The notes under the pieces were generated by a model. The model ran no database searches. It was not told the origin of the DNA and saw only the letters and a program-made list of their open reading frames with translations. A stretch of 64,000 nt of DNA from Flavobacteriaceae bacterium (lineage in GTDB: Bacteria > Bacteroidota > Bacteroidia > UKL13-3), in contig SHWZ01000003.1 of the NCBI GenBank assembly GCA_009693575.1, positions 1 to 64,000 on the forward strand, read 5' to 3'. Positions 8,718 through 18,000 of this stretch are shown here, piece after piece; position 1 is the first letter of the stretch; each line of letters starts with the position of its first letter. Both the position numbers and the translations under genes were made by a program.

Positions 8718-9431
8718 ATGCTAAATCAATTAGACCTCACCAATGTGCTGAGCATTGACATAGAAACCGTGCCACAAAAGGCCAGCTACCATGAACTTGA
8801 AGACCACTGGAAAGAACTCTGGGATATGAAATCCAAACAGAAATACCCAAACGAAACCCCGGAAGAAAGCTACCCCAAGGCTGGCATCTATGCTGAGTTT
8901 GGAAAGATAGTGTGCATTTCAGTTGGGGCATTTGTACGTTGGGGTAAATCGTATCAACTGAAAATAAAATCATACTATGGCCACGATGAGGCCAAGTTGC
9001 TTGAAGAGTTTAGGAGTATGTTGGAAAAATACATGAAAACCCCCTTGAACACATTGGCAGCCCACAATGGCCGCGAGTTCGACTACCCATACATTGGCCG
9101 CAGAATGGTCATCAACCGCATTGAAGTACCATTTATACTTGACCTTGCAGGAAGAAAACCTTGGGAAATAAACCTAATCGACACTATGGACTTGTGGAAA
9201 TTTGGCGATATAAAAGCCTATACCAGTTTGGTGCTTATAGCTGCTGCACTTGGCATACCGACACCCAAAGACGATATAGATGGCAGCATGGTTTGGAGTG
9301 TGTATTGGAAAGACAACGACCTAGAGCGTATACGCACCTACTGCCAAAAAGACGTAGTTACCCTGAGTCGCCTGCTGTTGCGTTACAAAGGAGAAAGCGA
9401 TTTGCTTGAGCAAAACATCATCATAGCCTAA
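8718..9431 (+). CDS. DnaQ-like 3'-5' exonuclease (PolB-type, DNA_pol_B_exo2 family)
   Basis: The 237-residue protein has the three exonuclease motifs of the RNase H-like DEDDy class. Motif ExoI is VLSIDIETVP near residue 14. ExoII is LAAHNGREFDYPYIGRRM near 115. ExoIII is TYCQKDVVTLSRLL near 213, where Tyr and Asp are the last metal-site residues. It resembles the free-standing exonucleases related to the proofreading domain of family-B polymerases, with no polymerase domain attached. Its likely substrate is single-stranded DNA or RNA ends, but this is inferred from the family. The next gene starts one base after its stop codon, so the two are probably co-transcribed although their functions look unrelated. 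Confidence 0.85.
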   Translation: MLNQLDLTNVLSIDIETVPQKASYHELEDHWKELWDMKSKQKYPNETPEESYPKAGIYAEFGKIVCISVGAFVRWGKSYQLKIKSYYGHDEAKLLEEFRSMLEKYMKTPLNTLAAHNGREFDYPYIGRRMVINRIEVPFILDLAGRKPWEINLIDTMDLWKFGDIKAYTSLVLIAAALGIPTPKDDIDGSMVWSVYWKDNDLERIRTYCQKDVVTLSRLLLRYKGESDLLEQNIIIA

Positions 9432-9432
9432 G

Positions 9433-10488
9433 ATGAATCTACGCCTGCCTGGCAGGGAAATCCTTGTATTCACACACCCGCACCGGACATACGACTACGC
9501 CCAATACCGACAGCATCACGAAGAAATGATGAGTTGGAGCGAAAAGTATGGCTGTGAAGGAATGCTATGCAGCACCAGCAGCTACGACTATTTCGACCCT
9601 TGGCTATGGGCTCAGTTTCTCTGTTCAAAAACAGAAAATCTCAAACCATTCATCGCTATCAACCCCATTTATATGCACCCATTTTCGGCGGCAAGGATGG
9701 TGGCTTCGCTTACTCATTTGTATGGCAGAAAAATATGGGTGAATTTTATTACTGGCTCTGCCAAAGCTGACTTAGAGCAACTGAACGACAGCCTTGCCAA
9801 ACCAGAACGCTACGCAAGGCTTGGCGAATATTTTGGAGTGATGATGCAGTTACTGAGCAGCAAGCAGCCTATATATTTTGCAGGCAAACACTATACCCTG
9901 AACGGTGCAACTTTGATGACCCATCTAGAACCTGAACTGATACCCGGAATTACTTGGAGCGGCGAATCGGAAGTATCGATAAAGATGGCCGCTGAACTGA
10001 ACCTACTCAACTTGCAAATGCTGCCAAGCGGCGAAGTGAACGACTCCAATTGCAAAAACAAAAGCCTTGCATTTGGAATAGTGGCAAGAGAAACCCCTGA
10101 AGAAGCTTGGGAAGCAGCTAACAAAATATATCCACCAGATCGCTTTGGACAAAAGCTATTAAAGGTGAGCATGGAACGCAATGAAACCGACTGGAAGGCA
10201 AGGATAGGAAAAGAGATGGAAAGCCTCTCAACCACCTCTCCACCAATAGTCATTAGGGCAGGCTCAGAGCAAGGGGTAAGACCTAAAAATCCCCTTTATT
10301 GGCTTGAGCCTTTCAAAAACAAATATGCCGACTGTCCCTATTTGGTTGGCAGCTACGCAGAGTTGGCTGAATTTGTAGCAACATTAGCAAAACACGAGGC
10401 TCATTCATTTGTCCTCACCATCAAAACCGAAGAAGAGTTTGGACATATTGACAAAGTTTTTAGGATGGTGGAGATAAATTCACCTTAA
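9433..10488 (+). CDS. LLM class flavin-dependent oxidoreductase
   Basis: The 351-residue protein belongs to the bacterial luciferase-like monooxygenase family and is nearest in form to alkanesulfonate monooxygenase (SsuD). Visible family features are FIAINPIYMHPFSAARMVAS, YGRKIWVNFITGS, ERYARLGEYFGVMMQLLSS, PIYFAGKHYTL and the GITWSGESE segment. These are FMN-dependent (beta/alpha)8 barrels that oxidise small molecules with FMNH2. The substrate cannot be inferred. Neither a sulfonate transporter nor a flavin reductase is adjacent, so a desulfonation role is unsupported. The start lies one base after the exonuclease stop. Confidence 0.87.
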   Translation: MNLRLPGREILVFTHPHRTYDYAQYRQHHEEMMSWSEKYGCEGMLCSTSSYDYFDPWLWAQFLCSKTENLKPFIAINPIYMHPFSAARMVASLTHLYGRKIWVNFITGSAKADLEQLNDSLAKPERYARLGEYFGVMMQLLSSKQPIYFAGKHYTLNGATLMTHLEPELIPGITWSGESEVSIKMAAELNLLNLQMLPSGEVNDSNCKNKSLAFGIVARETPEEAWEAANKIYPPDRFGQKLLKVSMERNETDWKARIGKEMESLSTTSPPIVIRAGSEQGVRPKNPLYWLEPFKNKYADCPYLVGSYAELAEFVATLAKHEAHSFVLTIKTEEEFGHIDKVFRMVEINSP

Positions 10489-10533
10489 TTACACCCTTTC
10501 TTCAACTTTTTAGTTCTCCTATTTTCTCAAAAT

Positions 10534-12918
10534 ATGAAATATACTCTTTTATTTAGTTTAATCATTTCTCAATTTACAGCCATAGCCCAGATCAAAAATA
10601 CGGTGAGTGGTAAAGTGTATGAAAAAGGCAGCCGTGAACATTTGCCTAATGTGAATATTTCGGTAGTAGGCAAAAACATCAGTACTACCAGCAATGCGTA
10701 TGGGTTTTACTCCATCACTCTTCCTGTAGGAACATATACCTTGGCGTTTTCATTCGTGGGATTTGGGCGGGTGGTGGATACAGTACGATTGACAAAAAAC
10801 ATTGACCTTGATGTGGAAATGAGCGGCCTTACTGAGCTAAAAGAAGTGAAAGTGAGCGGTGAGAAGCGAGAGAAGGTGAGCGAGCAAACCCAAATGAGCA
10901 CCATCAATATACCTGTGCAAGCGGTGAAGGATGTGCCTGCCCTGCTCGGCGAAAAAGATGTGCTGAAGGTGATACAACTGATGCCCGGCGTGCAGAAAGG
11001 CAGTGAAGGCCAAAGCGGTATCTATGTGCGTGGCGGCGGCCCTGACCAAAACCTCATTATACTTGACGATGCAACAGTCTACAATGCCTTTCACTTGTTT
11101 GGCTTTTTCAGTTTGTTCAATGGCGATGCGTTGAAAAGTATAGAACTCATTAAAGGCGGTTTCCCTGCAAGGTATGGTGGTAGGCTTAGTTCGGTGATAG
11201 ATATGCAGATGAAAGACGGTAACAAGGCCAAGCTGAAAGGGGAAGGCGGGCTGGGGGTGATTGCTTCACGGTTGGTATTAGAAGGCCCGCTGTTACCAAA
11301 ACAACTAAAACACAAATCCTCATTCCTTGTTTCCGGAAGAAGCACCTACATTAACCTACTGATGCGGCCAATCATTAAAGCTGCTAGCCAAGGACTGAAC
11401 GATGGAGGCTATAATTTCTTTGACTTGAATGCCAAGTTGAATTATGAAATTGACAAGAACAATAAGGTATATCTCAGCGGTTATTTTGGTCGTGACAAAT
11501 TCTTCTTTCAGCAAAACGAACCTGCACCCAGCAAAGACTATTTTCGCGGCGGTTTCCTTTGGGGAAATGCCACAGGTACCTTGCGTTGGAACCACAAATA
11601 CGACAGTAAATGGTTCAGCAACACCTCCCTTATTTTTAGCGATTACAAGTTTGAGGTGTTTGCCAAACTGAAAGTAAGTACGGAGACCTTTGACCTCAAT
11701 TTCAAATCGGGCATCAGGGATATCGGGTTAAAATATGACAACGATTATTTCCATAGCCCTGAGCATCACCTGAAGTTTGGGGCGGTAGTCACCTACCACC
11801 AATTCAGGCCAAGTGCCGTTGTTATCAAATCCAGCATAGACACATCGCAAAATGTGCGGGAAATTAATACCATCAAAACATACGAAAGTGGTATCTACAT
11901 TGAAGACCTTTGGAAATACAGCAACAAACTGAAACTGAATCCCGGCTTTCGTATCTCCACTTTTTCGGTTGGAAATATTACCTATGTAAAACCTGAACCT
12001 CGCATATCCATTGCATATACCATCAAGGCAAATTTGGCAGTAAAAGCTTCGTATGCCATGATGAACCAATACCTGCACCTGCTCAGCAATTCGGGCATTG
12101 GCCTGCCCACCGACCTATGGGTGCCCGCTACTGGGAAAGTGAAACCAATGCAAAGTGAACAAGTAGCCATTGGCATAGCCAAAGACATAGACAAACCAGA
12201 CCTAAGCATTACGGTGGAAGCTTATTACAAAAAGATGGACAAGGTGCTGGCCTACAAAGAAGGAGCTTCCTTTTTGTCATTGGATGCCGGCCCGAACAAT
12301 GGGAACGGTAGCACAAATAAGTCTACTTGGGAAGATAAAGTAACGCAAGGTCAAGGCTGGAGTTACGGAGCTGAGTTTTTTGTACAGAAAAAAGTGGGGC
12401 AATTCACTGGGTGGATTGGATATACATTGAGCTGGACGCAACTGCAATTTGACGAGCTGAACTTTGGCAAAAAATACTATGCTCGTTACGACCGCCGCCA
12501 CGACCTCAGCATTGTGGGCATGTATAAGATAAACAAAGAGTGGAAGATTTCGGGCACGTTCATTTTTGGCACCGGGCAAGCCATCACCTTGCCGCTGCAA
12601 GTATATCCATTGCAAAGCCACACACCATTGGACAAAAACGGACAGCCTATCAACTATTGGGGCAGCCCCATTGGGCAATACCAAGGCTTGAAAAACTCAG
12701 CCCGTATGGAGCCTTACCACCGCATGGACATAGGTGTGCAGCATACCAAAAAGAAAAAGTGGGGCGAAAGCACGGTGGAGTTCAGTGCCTACAATGTGTA
12801 TAGCCGCTGGAATCCTTATTTCTATTATATTGGCAGCGATAATACTGGAAAACCTACACTCCAAAAAGTATCTCTTTTCCCAATAGTGCCAACCGTTACC
12901 TGGAACTTCAAATTTTAA
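10534..12918 (+). CDS. TonB-dependent outer-membrane receptor with carboxypeptidase-regulatory-like domain
   Basis: The 794-residue protein has a signal peptide (residues 1-19, cleaved after AIAQ). A carboxypeptidase-regulatory-like beta-sandwich follows at about 22-105 (VSGKVYEKGSREHLPNVNI ... GTYTLAFSFVGF). The plug domain lies at about 120-225 (DVLKVIQLMPGVQKGSEGQ, IYVRGGGPDQNLIILDDA, IELIKGGFPARYGGRLSSV). The rest is an outer-membrane beta barrel ending in an aromatic-rich strand (TVTWNFKF). It imports or senses an unknown ligand through TonB. The DUF4249 lipoprotein gene starts five bases after its stop. This TonB receptor/DUF4249 pair recurs in Bacteroidota, in analogy to SusC/SusD, although DUF4249 is not SusD. 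Confidence 0.92.
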   Translation: MKYTLLFSLIISQFTAIAQIKNTVSGKVYEKGSREHLPNVNISVVGKNISTTSNAYGFYSITLPVGTYTLAFSFVGFGRVVDTVRLTKNIDLDVEMSGLTELKEVKVSGEKREKVSEQTQMSTINIPVQAVKDVPALLGEKDVLKVIQLMPGVQKGSEGQSGIYVRGGGPDQNLIILDDATVYNAFHLFGFFSLFNGDALKSIELIKGGFPARYGGRLSSVIDMQMKDGNKAKLKGEGGLGVIASRLVLEGPLLPKQLKHKSSFLVSGRSTYINLLMRPIIKAASQGLNDGGYNFFDLNAKLNYEIDKNNKVYLSGYFGRDKFFFQQNEPAPSKDYFRGGFLWGNATGTLRWNHKYDSKWFSNTSLIFSDYKFEVFAKLKVSTETFDLNFKSGIRDIGLKYDNDYFHSPEHHLKFGAVVTYHQFRPSAVVIKSSIDTSQNVREINTIKTYESGIYIEDLWKYSNKLKLNPGFRISTFSVGNITYVKPEPRISIAYTIKANLAVKASYAMMNQYLHLLSNSGIGLPTDLWVPATGKVKPMQSEQVAIGIAKDIDKPDLSITVEAYYKKMDKVLAYKEGASFLSLDAGPNNGNGSTNKSTWEDKVTQGQGWSYGAEFFVQKKVGQFTGWIGYTLSWTQLQFDELNFGKKYYARYDRRHDLSIVGMYKINKEWKISGTFIFGTGQAITLPLQVYPLQSHTPLDKNGQPINYWGSPIGQYQGLKNSARMEPYHRMDIGVQHTKKKKWGESTVEFSAYNVYSRWNPYFYYIGSDNTGKPTLQKVSLFPIVPTVTWNFKF

Positions 12919-12922
12919 TTTT

Positions 12923-13852
12923 ATGTCAATGAACAAAATACTTTTATCAGCGATAGTAGCTTTGACAATCTCAGCTTGCACCAAAAACGCAGGCAATGTA
13001 AAGCTGCCCAAAACTGAAAAGCTACTGGTGGTGCAGTGCATTCTGTCGCCTTACGACGTAAGGACAACAGTGAGCGTTGACTGGTCGCAAGATTATTTCA
13101 ATAACCCGAATCAGAATCCGATATCAGCAGTAGCCAAATGTGTAGTTCTGATCGCCTCTAATGACACTACTTTTACACTGACAGAAAAGCAGGCAGGGGT
13201 TTATTCAATTGACACCACTACCATGAAAGTAATCCCTGGCCAAACTTACAACTTATATGTGAAAGAACCTGGCGGGAAAGAAGCCAGAGCAGTTTGCACG
13301 GTGCCAGTTATATCCAAATCAAGTTTAAATTTTGTGAGCATGGATTCACAAATAGTTAAAATAAGAGGACAAGAGGAAAAAAGCTTCTTTATGAAATGCA
13401 GGTTGGATGATGATGGGGCAACGAAGGATTTTTATACTATATACCCTGTTTGCTATTATGGTGTTTGGGAATATGAATACAACCAGTTTGGTGCAATCAT
13501 AGACTCATCATGGACAGAACAAACTCAAGAAACATACCTTGATATTGAACAAAAATACGTGAATGACCAAGACTTTAATGGACAAAAGAAAAACATGACT
13601 TTTACATTTCAAGACCCCAATAGGTGGGGTGGGCCGGGTGGACCAAGTCCAACTGTAAGCCGCTACGATACCCTTGAACTCCTGACCATCCAATGTGACG
13701 AAGCGTATTTCAAATATCACCGCTCGGTAGAGAGTTTTAGCCAAAACGAAGGCAACCCTTTTGCCGAGCCTACCTTCATTTATTCAAACATCACAGGGGG
13801 CATTGGTATCTTTGCCGCGTATATCCAGAAAAGGGTGTTGGTAAAACTGTGA
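12923..13852 (+). CDS. DUF4249 family lipoprotein
   Basis: The 309-residue protein has a lipoprotein signal peptide with lipobox LTISAC; the modified Cys is residue 19 (or 17 if the in-frame ATG at 12929 is used). The mature part begins with TEKLLVVQCILSPYDVRTTVSVDWSQ, a beta-rich opening typical of DUF4249. It is probably an outer-membrane-anchored partner of the TonB receptor encoded immediately upstream and most likely in the same transcript. The molecular function of DUF4249 is unknown. Confidence 0.85.
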   Translation: MSMNKILLSAIVALTISACTKNAGNVKLPKTEKLLVVQCILSPYDVRTTVSVDWSQDYFNNPNQNPISAVAKCVVLIASNDTTFTLTEKQAGVYSIDTTTMKVIPGQTYNLYVKEPGGKEARAVCTVPVISKSSLNFVSMDSQIVKIRGQEEKSFFMKCRLDDDGATKDFYTIYPVCYYGVWEYEYNQFGAIIDSSWTEQTQETYLDIEQKYVNDQDFNGQKKNMTFTFQDPNRWGGPGGPSPTVSRYDTLELLTIQCDEAYFKYHRSVESFSQNEGNPFAEPTFIYSNITGGIGIFAAYIQKRVLVKL

Positions 13853-13863
13853 CATTGTTCTAA

Positions 13864-13896
13864 CCTCACCCCAACCCCTCTCCACGGGAGAGGGGC
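13864..13896 (+). repeat. GC-rich palindromic interspersed repeat, copy A
   Basis: CCTCACCCCAA is followed by a perfect 9-bp stem CCCCTCTCC-ACG-GGAGAGGGG. The same arrangement occurs at 41656-41685 and, on the opposite strand, inside the GH92 gene at 43381-43417. Here it fills the gap between the DUF4249 gene and ychF and could also act as a weak terminator or mRNA-stabilising hairpin. Confidence 0.7.
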
Positions 13897-13935
13897 AAAA
13901 CTCCGACCCCAAACTAAGAACTATAAACTCTCTCA

Positions 13936-15024
13936 ATGCCTTTACAATGTGGAATCGTTGGCTTACCCAACGTAGGAAAATCAACCCTCTTTAACTGCCT
14001 GAGCAATGCAAAAGCACAGGCCGCCAACTTCCCTTTTTGCACCATCGAGCCCAATGTGGGCGTTATCACTGTTCCTGATGAACGGCTGGAGGTGCTTACC
14101 AAACTTGTGAGTCCACAGAAAGTGGTGCCAACAACCATTGAAATAGTTGATATAGCAGGACTGGTGAAAGGAGCTAGCAAAGGCGAAGGCCTGGGCAATC
14201 AGTTTTTGGGAAACATACGCACCACCGATGCCATCATCCATGTACTACGTTGCTTCGATGATGATAATGTGATTCACGTGGATGGCTCCGTTGACCCAGT
14301 GCGTGACAAGGAAATCATTGACATGGAACTGCAACTGAAAGACCTTGACAGTGTAGAAAAGAAACTCGCCAAGGTTAGCAAGTCTTCGGTGATGTCTGAT
14401 AAGAAAGCAGTAGAAGTTTTATTGAAAATAAAAGCTACTTTGGAGCAAGGAAAATCAGTCCGAGCAATTGGATTGGATGAAACAGAACTAGAACACATCG
14501 AAGACCTGGGGTTGCTTACCGCCAAGCCCGTGCTATATGTATGCAATGTGGACGAAGCAGCCGTGGTGAACGGCAACGCCCATGTGGACAGCGTGAAGCA
14601 AGCCATTGCTACCGAAAATGCAGAACTGCTCATTATATCAGCAGCCATAGAAAGCGAGATAACCCAACTGGAATCGCTTGATGAGCAATTGGAATTTCTA
14701 CAAAGTATGGGGCTGAACGAAAGTGGCGTTTCTAAACTGATTAAATCTGCTTACAAGCTACTGACTCTGCAAACCTATTTCACAGCCGGGGTGCAGGAAG
14801 TGCGAGCCTGGACAATAACCGCAGGCACCAAAGCTCCACAAGCTGCCGGAGTTATCCATACCGACTTTGAAAAAGGATTTATTCGTGCGGAAGTAATGGC
14901 CTACCTTGATTTTGCGACCCTTGGTTCAGAAGCAGCATGCCGCGAAGTGGGCAAGCTACGAGTGGAAGGGAAAGAATATACCGTGGCCGATGGCGATATC
15001 ATGCACTTCAGGTTTAATGTGTGA
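13936..15024 (+). CDS. ychF: Redox-regulated ATPase YchF (Obg-family)
   Basis: The 362-residue protein is full length for YchF/OLA1, a ribosome-associated P-loop ATPase. The P-loop GLPNVGKST lies at residues 9-17, the switch motif DIAGLVKGASKGEGLGNQFL near 74-93, and a C-terminal TGS domain from about 280 (AWTITAGTKAPQAAGVIH, ending DGDIMHFRFNV). The usual NKxD guanine motif is replaced by CNVDE, the feature that makes YchF prefer ATP to GTP. It is followed directly by a strong terminator. Confidence 0.97.
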   Translation: MPLQCGIVGLPNVGKSTLFNCLSNAKAQAANFPFCTIEPNVGVITVPDERLEVLTKLVSPQKVVPTTIEIVDIAGLVKGASKGEGLGNQFLGNIRTTDAIIHVLRCFDDDNVIHVDGSVDPVRDKEIIDMELQLKDLDSVEKKLAKVSKSSVMSDKKAVEVLLKIKATLEQGKSVRAIGLDETELEHIEDLGLLTAKPVLYVCNVDEAAVVNGNAHVDSVKQAIATENAELLIISAAIESEITQLESLDEQLEFLQSMGLNESGVSKLIKSAYKLLTLQTYFTAGVQEVRAWTITAGTKAPQAAGVIHTDFEKGFIRAEVMAYLDFATLGSEAACREVGKLRVEGKEYTVADGDIMHFRFNV

Positions 15025-15053
15025 GGTATTAGAAGCCAAATTATCAATATAAT

Positions 15054-15083
15054 AAAGCCCCCGACATTGCTGTCGGGGGCTTT
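15054..15083. terminator. Strong bidirectional terminator between ychF and a T9SS gene
   Basis: A perfect 12-bp stem (AAAGCCCCCGAC / GTCGGGGGCTTT) encloses a six-base loop. It serves the convergent ends of ychF and the minus-strand surface-protein gene. A clearly related hairpin lies downstream of the paralogue at 20700. Confidence 0.92.
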
Positions 15084-15099
15084 ATACTTTTAGTTTTGT

Positions 15100-18000
15100 C
15101 TATCTCGCAATCTCAAACCTTGCAATGGCTATTTTTCCATCATTCACCGATTTGAGGATATAGATTCCAATTGCTAATGAAGTAGTGTACAAAGACCCAT
15201 TTTCGCCCTTGATAGTTTCGGTCAGCACTTGCTTACCAGCCGCATCATAGAGCGTTATGATATTCAAACCCTTGCTTAGTCCGTTTACGTTGAGTAAATC
15301 GTTGGTAGGGTTCGGCCAAAGGATAATTGGCGAAAGTTCGTTCACCGAACGAATGCCATTCGTGTTAACAAGGAAGGTTCGTGTTGCACTATCCGTATTT
15401 CCTGATGGGTCAGCAACTATATACCATGTGTAATATGTTCCTGGTGCTGTTGCAGGGTTGGCAAAAGTGCTGCTGCTTTGAAGCAATGTCATTAGAAGGT
15501 TACTGCTATAGTAGGCATCACCGATGGAGTTTACACCAGGGTCCCCGTAAGTTTGGTTTACAAAAAGGTATACAGTATCCTGCCCATTGAGATATATTAT
15601 AGGTTTCGTGGTTTTTCTCACAATGACATCTCTATTTGTAATACTTGTATTACCCGATCCATCAGTTGCGGTGTAGGTGAGTGTATACGTTCCCAACACA
15701 TTTGGATTCACAGGTCCTCCTGTAATTACTGGAGTAATGCCTGTATAAAAATTGTCGGTTACCGAAGCCCCAGGTTCTGTATAGCTTGTCTTCACTTCAT
15801 GGTAAAATGGGCTGCTACCGTTTAGTGTAATCACGGGGGCTATCAGATCTTCTACTATTACTACACGGGTTTTGGTAGAGGTGTTTCCAGTGGCATCCTT
15901 GGCCGTATAAGTTATCGTGGTGGTTTGCAGTACTGATGAATCAATTTTTGCAGGGCTCACAGTCACCGTTGGGTTAGGGTCGTAGTTGTCATTCACGCTC
16001 CAACCTGCATCTACATATTGAACAAGCACTGCTAGATGAATGGTGTCTTTTCCATTCAATGTCAGGCTTGGAGGGGCTATATCCTGCACTATCACTGTCC
16101 GCATCACACTGTCTTTGTATCCTTTGCTATCTTGGGCATAATACCAGATGCTGTAGTTGCCAAGAACGGCGGTGTTCACCGTGCCTGAAGTTGTAATGTT
16201 ATTTATGTTTCCATCCACCGAGTCGTAGGCTGTAGCCCAAGGGTCGGTGAAAGAGGTGTTCACATTTTGGTAGTAAGGATTGTTGCCCAAAAGTGTTATC
16301 ACGGGTGCTGATTTGTCTACCGTCACTTCCACTGTGCGATATACAGGATATGCATGATTACCAGCCTTGTCTTTGGCATCATACTTCACCCAATAGTACC
16401 CAAGGTTTGCTGTGTTTAGGTTGGTAGAGGGAATGGTTGGAATATATCCATCAAGTGCATCAAATGCTATTGCCCCAAGGTCTTTATAGGTCAGCCCTTG
16501 TTCAGTCTTCAACGTGTCAGAACCTATTAGCGTAATAACTGGAGCGGTTAAATCGTCGATAATGTAAATGCTGTAGTCTTCAAATTCTCCAGTGGCATTT
16601 GTTCCACAGTTTAAGAACTGTTTAGTAGGGTCAGTTATACCTACCCGCATGATGGTGTAGCCCCAAAGCACATTAGAAGCTAGTTTGTTAATCTTAATTG
16701 AGTCTGTCCAAAATTGGGTAGTTAATTTTACATTCGACTTCACCACTTCACCCGCATCTGCAAAGTCTCCATCCTGATTATAGTCAATCCATATTGCAGC
16801 ACGGGCATCTGAAGTTATAGAGCCACGCTTAACCGAGAAACCATACTTGGTGCCACTCTCAACACATGTTATAGGTGCACCTGCATAACTTGAATAGCCA
16901 GTATTGGTGGTCGATGTTTGAAAAATATCCTTAAATGAAAACTCTGATATTCCCCAATAAGCATTGGTCTTGGTAGTAACGGTAGGTATGCAATGTGGAT
17001 TTACCACTTTTATTATGTTCAGAAATGTATCAAGGCTGGAACCAGCAGCATTGGTTACTTTTAGGCTGATTGTATAAGTACCTAACGAATAAAATGTAAT
17101 ATTCGGATTCTGAATGCTGTTGCCATTATCCCAGCTATAGTTGGCAGCACTCGTCCCAACTACTTCCCACTCCCATGCAGTTGGGGCTTTGCCTGATTTG
17201 TCAAGTAACATCACACTCAAATCCTTCTCTATGGCCCACAATGCCTGAGGTTTTATTTTACAAGCACTTCCACTTGTTACGTCCACCACAAATTGCACTG
17301 GTTCTGGTGGCGTAGTCGGGTCTAACACCAGCACATCTTTGGTCACTGTATCTATTCCTCCACAACTTGTGGCGTAACAAACGCAAGTATAAGTTCCTGC
17401 TGCCCCAAAGGTATAATCACCTGTGCGGCCTTGAAAGTCAATTGTTCCATCGTTATTATAATCCCAGTCATAGGTCACACCAGTCTTATAGTATTTCACT
17501 TCGTAGGTTTGTATTCCGTATGAATAACCTGTATCTGGGGTGTTTATACTTGCTGGAGCTTTAGGTACATATTTATATTGTGTGTTCCAGTTAGCTTCCC
17601 AGCCCGATAGCGTTGAACCTGCTAGCGATTTCCAAAGAATGAACATATTGCCACTTTGTGCAGTGAAACTGTTACCTGCTTTAATCGCTTTTGGACTCAG
17701 TAACTTTCCAGTGATATCAAAGCCATCATATACCTTAAGGCTGCAACGCACACTGTCGTAGTTCATTTTAATAAAAGTCAACGTCACTGGACCTGAGCAG
17801 GGGCTTATCAATAAATCACAAGTGGTACCCTTGCTTGGATAATTTGCTGTTTTACCTCCCTCATCATAAAAATGTCCGAATATATCAGCTACTGAAGTTG
17901 TTCCGTTGCACATGCTTACACTTCCATTTACTTTAATATAGGCTTTCTTGCACACCTGGGTGCTGCCAATAGAATTAGTGGCTGTGAGGCAAACTTCATA

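Noticed and set aside
9433-10488. LLM oxidoreductase as part of a natural-product or sulfonate cluster
   Set aside because: No biosynthetic, transporter or flavin reductase genes adjoin it; only an exonuclease gene is coupled.
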